Position numbers and translations under genes: made by a program | Notes under the pieces: generated by a model | Databases searched by the model: none | Told to the model about the DNA's origin: nothing | The model's input: only the letters and a program-made list of their open reading frames with translations | Shown here: positions 1-14,614 of the stretch, piece after piece | How the letters are laid out: each line of letters starts with the position of its first letter | Position numbering within the stretch: position 1 is the first letter of the stretch | Assembly (NCBI RefSeq): GCF_051401765.1 | Contig: NW_027480506.1 | Location: forward strand, 1,984,001 to 2,048,000 | Source of the DNA: Calliopsis andreniformis | Taxonomy: Eukaryota > Arthropoda > Insecta > Hymenoptera > Andrenidae | Length of the DNA: 64,000 bases | Direction of reading: 5' to 3'

Positions 1-3000
1 GGTTTGAGGATTGAAGATTGAGTATTGAGGATTGAAGCTTGCGGACTGAGGATTGAGGATTGAAGATTGTGGACTGAGTGTTGAGGGTTGAGTGATGATA
101 ATTGATGTTTGTGGATTGAGATTTGAAGATTGAAGATTGAGGATTGAGTATTGAAAACTGTGAATTCAGGATATTCTATTGAGTATTGAGAATTGAGGAT
201 TCATGGTTGAGTATTGAGGATTGAAAGTTGAGGGTTGTGTCTTGAATATTGAGGATTGAGGGTTTTGAGATTGAGGATTGAGGTTTGAAGATTGAGTATT
301 GAAGATGGAAGAATGAGGATTGCGGATTGAGGATTGAGAATTGAGGATTGAGGATTCAGGATTGAAGATTGAGTACTGAGTATTGAAGATTGAGGATTGA
401 GGATTGAGGATTGAGGATTGAGGATTAAGGATTGAGTATTGAAGATTGAGGATTGGGGATTGAGGATTGACGATTGAGGATTGAGGACTGAGGATTGAGG
501 ACTGCGGATTGAGGATTGGGGATTGAGGATTGATGTTTGAGGATTGAGGTTTGATTATTGAATATTGTGGATTGAGTATTGAAAAATGAGAATTCAGGAT
601 ATTATATTGAGTATTGAGAATTGAGGATTGATGGTTGAGTATTGAGGATTGATGGTTGAGGGTTGTGTGTTGAATATTGAGGATTGAGGATTGGGGTTTG
701 AGGATTGAGGGTTGAGGATCGAGGACTGAGGATTGAGGATTGAGGATTGAGGATTGAGCATTGAGGATTGAAGATTGAGGACTGGGGATTGAGGATTGAA
801 AATTGAGGATTAAGGATTGAGGATTGGGGAGTGAGGATCTAGGACAGGAGATTGATTATTGAGGATTGAAGATTGAGGGTTGAAGATTGAGGATCGAGGG
901 TTGAGGATTGAGGATTGAGGATTCAGGATTGAAGATTGAGTATTGAGGATTGAAATTGAGGATTGAGGATTCAGTACGAGGACTGACGGATAAGGATTGA
1001 GGTTTGAGGATTGAGGGTCGAGGTTTGAGGACTGAGGATTGAGGATTGAGGATTGAGGATTGAGGATTGAGGATTGAGAATTGAGAATTGAGGATGAGGG
1101 CTGAGGATTGAAGATTGAGGATTGAGGATTGAGGATTGAGGATTGAGAATTGGGAATTGAGGATGAGGACTGAGGGTTGAGGATTGAGGTTTGATGAATG
1201 AGGATTGAGGATTGAGGTTTGAGGATTGAGGAGGAGGTCTGTGGGTCGAGGATTGTGGTTTGAGGACAGAGGACTGAGGATTGCGGATTGAGGATTAAGG
1301 ATTGAGGACTGAGGATTGAAGATTGAGTATTGATGATTGAAGATTGAGGATTGAGGATTGAGGGTTGAGGATTGAGGACGAGGACTGACGGTTGAGGATT
1401 GAAGTTTGAGGACTGAGGACTGAGGATTGAGGATTGAGAATTGGGGATTGAGGATTGAGGATTGAGGACTGAGGATTGCGCATTGAGGATTGAGCACTGA
1501 GGATTGAATATTGAGGACTGGGTATTGAGGATTGAAAATTAGGGATTAATGATTGAGCATTATGGATTGAGGATCTAGGATTGGAGATTGATTATTGAGG
1601 ATTGAAGATTGAGGGTTGAAGATTGACAATTGAGGATTGAGGTTTGAGGATTGGGTATTGAGGATTGAAGAATGAGGATTGAAGATTGAGTATTGAGGAT
1701 TGACAATTGATTGTTGAAAACTGAGTCCTGAACATTGAGGATTCAGGATTGAGGATTCGGAATTGAGGTTTGAGGACTGAGGATTGAGATTTGAGGATTG
1801 AGGACTGAGGATTGACGCTTGAGGATTGAGGATTGAGGATGGAGGATTGAAGAGAGAGGACAGTGTGTTGAGGATTAAGTATTGTGGATTGATGTTTGAG
1901 GATTGAGGTTTGATTATTGAGTGTTGTGGATTGAGTATATAACCATGAGAATTCAGGATATTCTATTGAGTATTGAGAATTGAGGACTGATGGTTGACGG
2001 TTGTGTGTTGAATATTGAGGATTGAGGATTGAGGATTGAGGATTGAGGACTGAGGATTGAAGATTGAGTATTGATGATTGAAGATTGAGGATTGAGGATT
2101 GAGGGTTGAGGATTGAGGACGAGGACTGACGGTTGAGGATAGAGGTTTGAGGATTGGGGGTTGAGTATTGAGGACTGAGGATTGAGGATTGAGGATTGAG
2201 GAATGAGGATTGAGGATTGAGGATTGAAGATTGAGGATTGAGGATTGAAGAATGAGTATTGAGGATTGAAGTTTGAGGATTGAGGATTGAGCATTGAGGA
2301 TTGAGGATGAGGGCAGAGGGTTGAGGATTGAGGTTTGAGGACTGAGGACTGAGGATTGAGGATTGAGAATTGGTGATTGAGGATTGAGGACTGAGGATTG
2401 AGCATTGAGGATTGAGCATAGAGTATTGAGGATTGAAGAATGAGTATTGAGGATTGAAGTTTGAGGATTGAGGATTGAGCATTGAGGATTGAGGATGAGG
2501 GCTGAGGGTTGGGGATTGAGGTTTGAGGACTGAGGACTGAGGATTGAGGTCTGAGAATTGGGGATTGAGGATTGAGGATTGAGCATTGAGGATTGAGGAT
2601 GAGGGCAGAGGGTTGAGGATTGAGGTTTGAGGACTGAGGACTGAGGATTGAGGGTTGCGAATTGGTGATTGAGGGTTGAGGACTGAGGATTGAGCATTGA
2701 GGATTGAGCATTGAGGATTGAGGATTGAAGAATGAGTATTGAGGATTGAAGTTTGAGGATTGAGGATTGAGCATTGAGGATTGAGGATGAGGGCTGAGGG
2801 TTGGGGATTGAGGTTTGAGGACTGAGGACTGAGGATTGAGGTTTGAGAATTAGGGATTGAGGATTGAGGATTGGGGACTGAGGATTGAGCATTGAAGATT
2901 GAGCATTGAGGATTGAAGATTGAGTACTGGGGATTGAGGATTGAAAATTTAGGATTAATGATTGAGCATTGGGGATTGAGGATTTAGGATTGGAGATTGA

Positions 3001-5090
3001 TTATTGAGGATTGAAGATTGAGGATTGAGGATTGAGGATTGAGGATTGAGAATTGAGAATTGAGGATGAGGACTGAGGGTTGAGGGTTGAGGTTTGTGGA
3101 ATGAGGATTGAGGATTGCGCATTGAGGATTGAGGATTGAGGATTGAGGATTGAGGATTGAACATTCAGTATTGGGGATTGAGGATTGACGATTGAGGATT
3201 GAGGATTGAGGATTGAGGATGAGGGCTGAGGGTTGTGGATTGAGGTTTGAGTATTGAATCCTGAGAATTCAGGATATTCTATTGAGTATTGAGAATTGAC
3301 GATTGATGGTTGAGTATTGAAGATTGAGGATTGAGGATTGAGGATTGAGGATTGAGGATTGAGGATTGAGAATTGAGAATTGAGGATGAGGACTGAGGGT
3401 TGAGGGTTGAGGTTTGAGGAATGAGGATTGAGGATTGCGGATTGAGGATTGAGGATTGAGGATTGAGGATTGTGGATTGAAGATTGAGTATTGAGGATTG
3501 AAGATTGAGGATTGAAGATTGAGGATTGAGGATTGAGGATTGAACATTCAGTATTGGGGATTGAGGATTGACGATTGAGGATTGAGGATTGAGAATTGAG
3601 GATGAGGGCTGAGGTTTGAGGATTGATGTTTGAGGAACGAGGATTGAGGATTGAGGATTGAGGATTGAGGACTGAGGATTGAAGACTGAGTATTGATGAT
3701 TGAAGATTGAGGATTGAGGATTGAGGGTTGACGATTGAGGACGAGGACTGACGGTTAAGGATTGATGTTTGAGGAGTGAGAATTGAGTATTGAGGACTGA
3801 GGATTGAGGATTGAGGATTGAGGATTGAGGATTGAGGATTGAGGAATGAGGATTGAGGATTGAGGACTGAGGATTGAAGATTGAGTATTGAGGATTGAAG
3901 AATGAGGATTGAGCATTGAGGGTTGAGGATTGAGGATTGAAGATTGAGTATTGAGGATTGAAGATTGAGAATTCAGGACTGAGGGTTGAGGATTGAGGAT
4001 TGAGGATTGAAGATTGTGGACTGAGTGTTGAGGGTTGAGTGGTGATAATTGATGTTTGTGGATTGAGATTTGAAGATTGAAGATTGAGGAAGGAGTATTG
4101 AAAACTGAGAATTCAGGGTATTCTATTGAGTATTGAGAATTGGGTATTCATGGTTGAGTATTGAGGATTGAAGGTTGAGGGTTGTGTCTTGAATATTGAG
4201 GATTGAGGGTTTTGGGATTGAGGATTGAGGTTTGAAGATTGAGTATTGAGTATTGAAGAATGAGGATTGCGGATTGGGGATTGAGAATTGAGGATTGAGG
4301 ATTGAGGATTGAAGATTGAGTATTGAGGATTGAAGATTGAGGATTGAGGATTGAGGATTGAGGATTGAGGATTGAGTATTGAAGATTGAGGATTGGGGAT
4401 TGAGGATTGACGATTGAGGTTTGAGGACTGAGGACTGAGGATTGAGGATTGGGAATTGAGGATTGAGAATTGTGGATTGAAGATTGAGAACTGGGAATTG
4501 AGGATTGAAGAAAGAGGATTAAGCATTGAGGGTTGATGATTGAGGATTGAAGATTGAGTATTGAGGATTGAAGATTGAGGATTGAGGACTGAGGATTGAG
4601 TATTGAAGATTGAGGATTGATGGCTGAGGATTGAAGATAGAGGATTGAGGATTGAGGATTGAGGATTGAAGGTTGAGTATTGAGGATTGAATATTTAGGA
4701 TTGAGGATTGAGGATTGAGGATTGAGGATGAGGACTGAGGGTTGAGGATTGAGGTTTGAGGGCTCGAGGACTGAGGATTGAGGTTTGAGGATTGAGAATT
4801 GAGGATGGAGGATTGAGGATTGATAATTGAGGATTGGGTAATGAGGATTGAAGAATGAGGATTGAGGATTGAGGATTGAGGATTGAAGATTGAGTATTGG
4901 GGATTGAAGATTGAGGATTGAGGATTGAGGATTGTGGATTGAGGATTGTGGGTTGAGGATTGAAGATTGAGTATTGAGGATTGTAGGTTGAGGATTGATT
5001 ATAGAGGATTGAGGATTGAGGGTTGAAGATTGAGGATTTTGGATTGATGATTGACGATTGAGGATTGAGGATTGAGGATTGAGAATTGAG
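1..5090. repeat. Family A higher-order unit A1
   Basis: This is the first family A unit; its left end is cut by the window. Landmarks in order are a GAAGCTTGCGG site at 34, GAATTC at 162, GAATTC followed by TTATATT at 590, a TATATAACC heptamer pair with GAATTC at 1949, GAATTC at 3265, 3969 and 4109, and CTCGAG at 4763. The distance from the AAGCTT landmark to the second GAATTC is 556 bp, which is 56 bp (8 heptamers) longer than in A2 and A3. Part of it, around 1592-2892, recurs at an offset of 5334 bp (762 heptamer lengths) in A2. An octamer (GAGGGTT followed by TTGAGATT) near 254 recurs at the same place in later units. Confidence 0.85.
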
Positions 5091-8000
5091 GTTTGAGGAT
5101 TGAAGATTGAGTATTGAGGATTGAAGCTTGCGGACTGAGGATTGAGGATTGAAGATTGTGGACTGAGTGTTGAGGTTTGAGTGATGATAATTGATGTTTG
5201 TGGATTGAGATTTGAAAATTGAAGATTGAGGATTGAGTATTGAAAACTGTGAATTCAGGATATTCTATTGAGTATTGAGAATTGAGGATTCATGGTTGAG
5301 TATTGAGGATTGAAAGTTGAGGGTTGTGTCTTGAATATTGAGGATTGAGGGTTTTGAGATTGAGGATTGAGGTTTGAAGATTGAGTATTGAAGATGGAAG
5401 AATGAGGATTGCGGATTGAGGATTGAGAATTGAGGATTGAGGATTCAGGATTGAAGATTGAGTATTGAGTATTGAAGATTGAGGATTGGGGATTGAGGAT
5501 TGACGATTGAGGATTGAGGACTGAGGATTGAGGACTGCGGATTGAGGATTGGGGATTGAGGATTGATGTTTGAGGATTGAGGTTTGATTATTGAATATTG
5601 TGGATTGAGTATTGAAAAATGAGAATTCAGGATATTATATTGAGTATTGAGAATTGAGGATTGATGGTTGAGTATTGAGGATTGATGGTTGAGGGTTGTG
5701 TGTTGAATATTGAGGATTGAGGATTGGGGTTTGAGGATTGAGGGTTGAGGATCGAGGACTGAGGATTGAGGATTGAGGATTGAGGATTGAGCATTGAGGA
5801 TTGAAGATTGAGGACTGGGGATTGAGGATTGAAAATTGAGGATTAAGGATTGAGGATTGGGGAGTGAGGATCTAGGACAGGAGATTGATTATTGAGGATT
5901 GAAGATTGAGGGTTGAAGATTGAGGATCGAGGGTTGAGGATTGAGGATTGAGGATTCAGGATTGAAGATTGAGTATTGAGGATTGTAGGTTGAGGTTTGA
6001 GGATTCAGTACGAGGACTGACGGATAAGGATTGAGGTTTGAGGATTGAGGGTCGAGGTTTGAGGACTGAGGATTGAGGATTGAGGATTGAGGATTGAGGA
6101 TTGAGGATTGAGAATTGAGAATTGAGGATGAGGGCTGAGGTTTGAGGATTGATGTTTGAGGAACGAGGATTGAGGATTGAGGATTGGGTATTGAGCATTG
6201 AAGAATGAGGATTGAGGATTGAGGATTGAGGATTGAGGATTGAGGACTGAGGATTGAGGACTGAAGATTGAGGATTGGGGATTGAGGATGAGGGCTGAGG
6301 GTTGAGGATTGAGGTTTGAGGACTGAGGACTGAGGATCGAGGATTGAGAATTGGTGATTGAGGATTGAGGGTTGAGGACTGAGGATTGAGCATTGAGGAT
6401 TGAGCACTGAGGATTGAAGATTGAGGACTGGGGATTGAGGATTGAAGATTGAGGATTGAGGATTGAGGATTGAGGATTGAGAATTGGGAATTGAGGATGA
6501 GGACTGAGGGTTGAGGATTGAGGTTTGAGGAATGAGGATTGAGGATTGAGGTTTGAGGATTGAGGAGGAGGTCTGAGGGTCGAGGATTGTGGTTTGAGGA
6601 CAGAGGACTGAGTATTGCGGATTGAGGATTAAGGATTGAGGACTGAGGATTGAAGATTGAGTATTGATGATTGAAGATTGAGGATTGAGGATTGAGGGTT
6701 GAGGATTGAGGACGAGGACTGACGGTTGAGGATTGAGGTTTGAGGACTGAGGACTGAGGATTGAGGATTGAGAATTGGGGATTGAGGATTGAGGATTGAG
6801 GACTGAGGATTGCGCATTGAGGATTGAGCACTGAGGATTGAATATTGAGGACTGGGTATTGAGGATTGAAAATTGGGGATTAATGATTGAGCATTATGGA
6901 TTGAGGATCTAGGATTGGAGATTGATTATTGAGGATTGAAGATTGAGGGTTGAAGATTGACAATTGAGGATTGAGGTTTGAGGATTGGGTATTGAGGATT
7001 GAAGAATGAGGATTGAAGATTGAGTATTGAGGATTGACAATTGATTGTTGAAAACTGAGTCCTGAACATTGAGGATTCAGGATTGAGGATTCCGAATTGA
7101 GGTTTGAGGACTGAGGATTGAGATTTGAGGATTGAGGACTGAGGATTGACGCTTGAGGATTGAGGATTGAGGATGGAGGATTGAAGAGAGAGGACAGTGT
7201 GTTGAGGATTAAGTATTGTGGATTGATGTTTGAGGATTGAGGTTTGATTATTGAGTGTTGTGGATTGAGTATATAACCATGAGAATTCAGGATATTCTAT
7301 TGAGTATTGAGAATTGAGGACTGATGGTTGACGGTTGTGTGTTGAATATTGAGGATTGAGGATTGAGGATTGAGGATTGAGGACTGAGGATTGAAGATTG
7401 AGTATTGATGATTGAAGATTGAGGATTGAGGATTGAGGGTTGAGGATTGAGGACGAGGACTGACGGTTGAGGATAGAGGTTTGAGGATTGGGGGTTGAGT
7501 ATTGAGGACTGAGGATTGAGGATTGAGGATTGAGGAATGAGGATTGAGGATTGAGGATTGAAGATTGAGGATTGAGGATTGAAGAATGAGTATTGAGGAT
7601 TGAAGTTTGAGGATTGAGGATTGAGCATTGAGGATTGAGGATGAGGGCAGAGGGTTGAGGATTGAGGTTTGAGGACTGAGGACTGAGGATTGAGGATTGA
7701 GACTTGGTGATTGAGGATTGAGGACTGAGGATTGAGCATTGAGGATTGAGCATAGAGTATTGAGGATTGAAGAATGAGTATTGAGGATTGAAGTTTGAGG
7801 ATTGAGGATTGAGCATTGAGGATTGAGGATGAGGGCTGAGGGTTGGGGATTGAGGTTTGAGGTCTGAGGACTGAGGATTGAGGTCTGAGAATTGGGGATT
7901 GAGGATTGAGGATTGAGCATTGAGGATTGAGGATGAGGGCAGAGGGTTGAGGATTGTGGTTTGAGGACTGAGGACTGAGGATTGAGGGTTGCGAATTGGT

Positions 8001-11000
8001 GATTGAGGGTTGAGGACTGAGGATTGAGCATTGAGGATTGAGCATTGAGGATTGAGGATTGAAGAATGAGTATTGAGGATTGAAGTTTGAGGATTGAGGA
8101 TTGAGCATTGAGGATTGAGGATGAGGGCTGAGGGTTGGGGATTGAGGTTTGAGGACTGAGGACTGAGGATTGAGGTTTGAGAATTAGGGATTGAGGATTG
8201 AGGATTGAGGACTGAGGATTGAGCATTGAAGATTGAGCATTGAGGATTGAAGATTGAGTACTGGGGATTGAGGATTGAAAATTGAGGATTAATGATTGAG
8301 CATTGGGGATTGAGGATTTAGGATTGGAGATTGATTATTGAGGATTGAAGATTGAGGATTGAGGATTGAGGATTGAGGATTGAGAATTGAGAACTGAGGA
8401 TGAGGACTGAGGGTTGAGGGTTGAGGTTTGTGGAATGAGGATTGAGGATTGCGCATTGAGGATTGAGGATTGAGGATTGAGGATTGTGGATTGAAGATTG
8501 AGTATTGAGGATTGAAGATTGAGGATTGAAGATTGAGGATTGAGGATTGAGGATTGAACATTCAGTATTGGGGATTGAGGATTGACGATTGAGGATTGAG
8601 GATTGAGGATTGAGGATGAGGGCTGAGGGTTGTGGATTGAGGTTTGAGTATTGAATCCTGAGAATTCAGGATATTCTATTGACTATTGAGAATTGACGAT
8701 TGATGGTTGAGTATTGAGGATTGAGGATTGAGGATTGAGGATTGAGGATTGAGGATTGAGGATTGAGAATTGAGAATTGAGGATGAGGACTGAGGGTTGA
8801 TGGTTGAGGTTTGAGGAATGAGGATTGAGGATTGCGGATTGAGGATTGAGGATTGAGGATTGAGGATTGTGGATTGAAGATTGAGTATTGAGGATTGAAG
8901 ATTGAGGATTGAAGATTGAGGATTGAGGATTGAGGATTGAACATTCAGTATTGGGGATTGAGGATTGACGATTGAGGATTGAGGATTGAGAATTGAGGAT
9001 GAGGGCTGAGGATTGAGGATTGATGTTTGAGGAACGAGGATTGAGGATTGAGGATTGGGTATTGAGCATTGAAGAATGAGAATTGAGGATTGAGGATTGA
9101 GGATTGAGTATTGAGGACTGAGGATTGAGGACCGAAGATTGAGGATTGGGGATTGAGGATGAGGGCTGAGGGTTGAGGATTGAGGTTTGAGGACTGAGGA
9201 CTGAGGATTGACGATTGAGAATTGGGGATTGAGGATTGAGTGTTGAGGACTGAGGCTTGAGGATTGAGGATTGAGGATTGAGGACTGAGGATTGAAGATT
9301 GAGTATTGATGATTGAAGATTGAGGATTGAGGATTGAGGGTTGAGGATTGAGGACGAGGACTGACGGTTGAGGATAGAGGTTTGAGGATTGGGGGTTGAG
9401 TATTGAGGACTGAGGATTGAGGATTGAGGATTGAGGAATGAGGATTGAGGATTGAGGATTGAAGATTGAGGATTGAGGATTGAAGAATGAGTATTGAGGA
9501 TTGAAGTTTGAGGATTGAGGATTGAGCATTGAGGATTGAGGATGAGGGCAGAGGGTTGAGGATTGAGGTTTGAGGACTGAGGACTGAGGATTGAGGATTG
9601 AGAATTGGTGATTGAGGATTGAGGACTGAGGATTGAGCATTGAGGATTGAGCATAGAGTATTGAGGATTGAAGAATGAGTATTGAGGATTGAAGTTTGAG
9701 GATTGAGGATTGAGCATTGAGGATTGAGGATGAGGGCTGAGGGTTGGGGATTGAGGTTTGAGGACTGAGGACTGAGGATTGAGGTCTGAGAATTGGGGAT
9801 TGAGGATTGAGGATTGAGCATTGAGGATTGAGGATGAGGGCAGAGGGTTGAGGATTGAGGTTTGAGGACTGAGGACTGAGGATTGAGGGTTGCGAATTGG
9901 TGATTGAGGGTTGAGGACTGAGGATTGAGCATTGAGGATTGAGCATTGAGGATTGAGGATTGAAGAATGAGTATTGAGGATTGAAGTTTAAGGATTGAGG
10001 ATTGAGCATTGAGGATTGAGGATGAGGGCTGAGGGTTGGGGATTGAGGTTTGAGGACTGAGGACTGAGGATTGAGGTTTGAGAATTAGGGATTGAGGATT
10101 GAGGATTGGGGACTGAGGATTGAGCATTGAAGATTGAGCATTGAGGATTGAAGATTGAGTACTGGGGATTGAGGATTGAAAATTGAGGATTAATGATTGA
10201 GCATTGGGGATTGAGGATTTAGGATTGGAGATTGATTATTGAGGATTGAAGATTGAGGATTGAGGATTGAGGATTGAGGATTGAGAATTGAGAATTGAGG
10301 ATGAGGACTGAGGGTTGAGGGTTGAGGTTTGTGGAATGAGGATTGAGGATTGCGCATTGAGGATTGAGGATTGAGGATTGAGGATTGAGGATTGAACATT
10401 CAGTATTGGGGATTGAGGATTGACGATTGAGGATTGAGGATTGAGGATTGAGGATGAGGGCTGAGGGTTGTGGATTGAGGTTTGAGTATTGAATCCTGAG
10501 AATTCAGGATATTCTATTGAGTATTGAGAATTGACGATTGATGGTTGAGTATTGAAGATTGAGGATTGAGGATTGAGGATTGAGGATTGAGGATTGAGGA
10601 TTGAGAATTGAGAATTGAGGATGAGGACTGAGGGTTGAGGGTTGAGGTTTGAGGAATGAGGATTGAGGATTGCGGATTGAGGATTGAGGATTGAGGATTG
10701 AGGATTGTGGATTGAAGATTGAGTATTGAGGATTGAAGATGGAGGATTGAAGATTGAGGATTGAGGATTGAGGATTGAACATTCAGTATTGGGGATTGAG
10801 GATTGACGATTGAGGATTGAGGATTGAGAATTGAGGATGAGGGCTGAGGTTTGAGGATTGATGTTTGAGGAACGAGGATTGAGGATTGAGGATTGAGGAT
10901 TGAAGATTGAGTATTGAGGATTGAAGATTGAGGATTGAGTATTGAGGATTGAATATTTAGGATTGAGGATTGAGGATTGAGGATTGAGGATGAGGACTGA

Positions 11001-11352
11001 GGGTTGAGGATTGAGGTTTGAGGGCTCGAGGACTGAGGATTGAGGTTTGAGGATTGAGAATTGAGGATGGAGGATTGAGGATTGATAATTGAGGATTGGG
11101 TAATGAGGATTGAAGAATGAGGATTGAGGATTGAGGATTGAGGATTGAAGATTGAGTATTGGGGATTGAAGATTGAGGATTGAGGATTGAGGATTGTGGA
11201 TTGAGGATTGTGGGTTGAGGATTGAAGATTGAGTATTGAGGATTGTAGGTTGAGGATTGATTATAGAGGATTGAGGATTGAGGGTTGAAGATTGAGGATT
11301 TTGGATTGATGATTGACGATTGAGGATTGAGGATTGAGGATTGAGAATTGAG
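5091..11352. repeat. Family A higher-order unit A2
   Basis: This is the second family A unit, bounded by AAGCTT landmarks at 5123 and 11385 (6262 bp apart). The distance from AAGCTT to the TTATATT-linked GAATTC is 500 bp, the short subtype. It contains the TATATAACC landmark with GAATTC at 7283, then a GAATCCTGAGAATTC landmark at 8662 and again at 10500. The block carrying that landmark is therefore present twice, 1838 bp apart, whereas A1 has it once. CTCGAG lies at 11025, exactly 360 bp before the next AAGCTT landmark. Compared with A1, about 300 bp are added near 6.1-6.4 kb. Confidence 0.82.
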
Positions 11353-14300
11353 GTTTGAGGATTGAAGATTGAGTATTGAGGATTGAAGCTTGCGGACTGA
11401 GGATTGAGGATTGAAGATTGTGGACTGAGTGTTGAGGGTTGAGTGATGATAATTGATGTTTGTGGATTGAGATTTGAAAATTGAAGATTGAGGATTGAGT
11501 ATTGAAAACTGTGAATTCAGGATATTCTATTGAGTATTGAGAATTGAGGATTCATGGTTGAGTATTGAGGATTGAAAGTTGAGGGTTGTGTCTTGAATAT
11601 TGAGGATTGAGGGTTTTGAGATTGAGGATTGAGGTTTGAAGATTGAGTATTGAAGATGGAAGAATGAGGATTGCGGATTGAGGATTGAGAATTGAGGATT
11701 GAGGATTCAGGATTGAAGATTGAGTATTGAGTATTGAAGATTGAGGATTGGGGATTGAGGATTGACGATTGAGGATTGAGGACTGAGGATTGAGGACTGC
11801 GGATTGAGGATTGGGGATTGAGGATTGATGTTTGAGGATTGAGGTTTGATTATTGAATATTGTGGATTGAGTATTGAAAAATGAGAATTCAGGATATTAT
11901 ATTGAGTATTGAGAATTGAGGATTGATGGTTGAGTATTGAGGATTGATGGTTGAGGGTTGTGTGTTGAATATTGAGGATTGAGGATTGGGGTTTGAGGAT
12001 TGAGGGTTGAGGATCGAGGACTGAGGATTGAGGATTGAGGATTGAGGATTGAGCATTGAGGATTGAAGATTGAGGACTGGGGATTGAGGATTGAAAATTG
12101 AGGATTAAGGATTGAGGATTGGGGAGTGAGGATCTAGGACAGGAGATTGATTATTGAGGATTGAAGATTGAGGGTTGAAGATTGAGGATCGAGGGTTGAG
12201 GATTGAGGATTGAGGATTCAGGATTGAAGATTGAGTACTGAGGATTGTAGGTTGAGGATTGAGGATTCAGTACGAGGACTGACGGATAAGGATTGAGGTT
12301 TGAGGATTGAGGGTCGAGGTTTGAGGACTGAGGATTGAGGATTGAGGATTGAGGATTGAGGATTGAGGATTGAGGACGAGGACTGACGGTTGAGGATAGA
12401 GGTTTGAGGATTGGGGGTTGAGTATTGAGGACTGAGGATTGAGGATTGAGGATTGAGGAATGAGGATTGAGGATTGAGGATTGAAGATTGAGGATTGAGG
12501 ATTGAAGAATGAGTATTGAGGATTGAAGTTTGAGGATTGAGGATTGAGCATTGAGGATTGAGGATGAGGGCAGAGGGTTGAGGATTGAGGTTTGAGGACT
12601 GAGGACTGAGGATTGAGGATTGAGAATTGGTGATTGAGGATTGAGGACTGAGGATTGAGCATTGAGGATTGAGCATAGAGTATTGAGGATTGAAGAATGA
12701 GTATTGAGGATTGATGTTTGAGGATTGAGGATTGAGCATTGAGGATTGAGGATGAGGGCTGAGGGTTGGGGATTGAGGTTTGAGGTCTGAGGACTGAGGA
12801 TTGAGGTCTGAGAATTGGGGATTGAGGATTGAGGATTGAGCATTGAGGATTGAGGATGAGGGCAGAGGGTTGAGGATTGTGGTTTGAGGACTGAGGACTG
12901 AGGATTGAGGGTTGCGAATTGGTGATTGAGGGTTGAGGACTGAGGATTGAGCATTGAGGATTGAGCATTGAGGATTGAGGATTGAAGAATGAGTATTGAG
13001 GATTGAAGTTTGAGGATTGAGGATTGAGCATTGAGGATTGAGGATGAGGGCTGAGGGTTGGGGATTGAGGTTTGAGGACTGAGGACTGAGGATTGAGGTT
13101 TGAGAATTAGGGATTGAGGATTGAGGATTGAGGACTGAGGATTGAGCATTGAAGATTGAGCATTGAGGATTGAAGATTGAGTACTGGGGATTGAGGATTG
13201 AAAATTGAGGATTAATGATTGAGCATTGGGGATTGAGGATTTAGGATTGGAGATTGATTATTGAGGATTGAAGATTGAGGATTGAGGATTGAGGATTGAG
13301 GATTGAGAATTGAGAATTGAGAATTGAGGATGAGGACTGAGGGTTGAGGGTTGAGGTTTGTGGAATGAGGATTGAGGATTGCGCATTGAGGATTGAGGAT
13401 TGAGGATTGAGGATTGTGGATTGAAGATTGAGTATTGAGGATTGAAGATTGAGGATTGAAGATTGAGGATTGAGGATTGAGGATTGAACATTCAGTATTG
13501 GGGATTGAGGATTGACGATTGAGGATTGAGGATTGAGGATTGAGGATGAGGGCTGAGGGTTGTGGATTGAGGTTTGAGTATTGAATCCTGAGAATTCAGG
13601 ATATTCTATTGAGTATTGAGAATTGACGATTGATGGTTGAGTATTGAGGATTGAGGATTGAGGATTGAGGATTGAGGATTGAGGATTGAGGATTGAGAAT
13701 TGAGAATTGAGGATGAGGACTGAGGGTTGATGGTTGAGGTTTGAGGAATGAGGGTTGAGGATTGCGGATTGAGGATTGAGGATTGAGGATTGAGGATTGT
13801 GGATTGAAGATTGAGTATTGAGGATTGAAGATTGAGGATTGAAGATTGAGGATTGAGGATTGAGGATTGAACATTCAGTATTGGGGATTGAGGATTGACG
13901 ATTGAGGATTGAGGATTGAGAATTGAGGATGAGGGCTGAGGTTTGAGGATTGATGTTTGAGGAACGAGGATTGAGGATTGAGGATTGGGTATTGAGCATT
14001 GAAGAATGAGAATTGAGGATTGAGGATTGAAGATTGAGTATTGAGGACTGAGGATTGAGGACTGAAGATTGAGGATTGGGGATTGAGGATGAGGGCTGAG
14101 GGTTGAGGATTGAGGTTTGAGGACTGAGGACTGAGGATTGACGATTGAGAATTGGGGATTGAGGATTGAGTGTTGAGGACTGAGGCTTGAGGATTGAGGA
14201 TTGAGGATTGAGGACTGAGGATTGAAGACTGAGTATTGATGATTGAAGATTGAGGATTGAGGATTGAGGGTTGAGGATTGAGGACGAGGACTGACGGTTA

Positions 14301-14410
14301 AGGATTGATGTTTGAGGAGTGAGAATTGAGTATTGAGGACTGAGGATTGAGGATTGAGGATTGAGGATTGAGGATTGAGGATTGAGGAATGAGGATTGAG
14401 GATTGAGGAT
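11353..14410. repeat. Family A unit A3, rearranged
   Basis: The unit starts with the AAGCTT landmark at 11385 and has the short 500 bp subtype spacing (GAATTC with TTATATT at 11885). It lacks the TATATAACC block present in A1 and A2: near 12.35 kb it jumps directly into the block that normally lies downstream of that landmark. The GAATCCTGAGAATTC landmark is at 13592. The unit ends near 14.4 kb, where the GACGGTTAAGG block (about 14294) gives way to family C. The missing block looks like an in-register internal deletion. Confidence 0.78.
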
Positions 14411-14614
14411 TGAGGATTGGGGATTGAGGATTGGGGATTGAGGATTAAGGATTGAAGATTGAGGATTGAGGGTTGAAGATTGAGGATTGGGTATTGAGGA
14501 TTGAGGATTGAGGATTGAGGATTGAGGATTGAAGATTGAGTATTGAGGATTGAAAATTGAGGGTTGAAGATTGAACATTGAGGATTTAGGATTGAGGATT
14601 GAAGATTGAGGACT

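Noticed and set aside
1935..1949. TATA-box-like TATATAACC near the EcoRI landmark (also near 7269, 48816, 55348 and 58323)
   Set aside because: It is two variant heptamers in register and is copied with the A unit. No downstream gene or other promoter element is visible.
8676..10127. Long minus-strand open frame of 483 residues and dozens of similar ones
   Set aside because: All are cycles of Asn-Pro-Gln-Ser-Ser-Ile-Leu with no other domain, signal peptide or membrane segment. Overlapping frames on the same strand give the same peptide, and starts arise from single-base variants (GAGCATT gives ATG, GAGCACT gives GTG). They are a consequence of a 7 bp repeat lacking stops on that strand, so I annotate no CDS.
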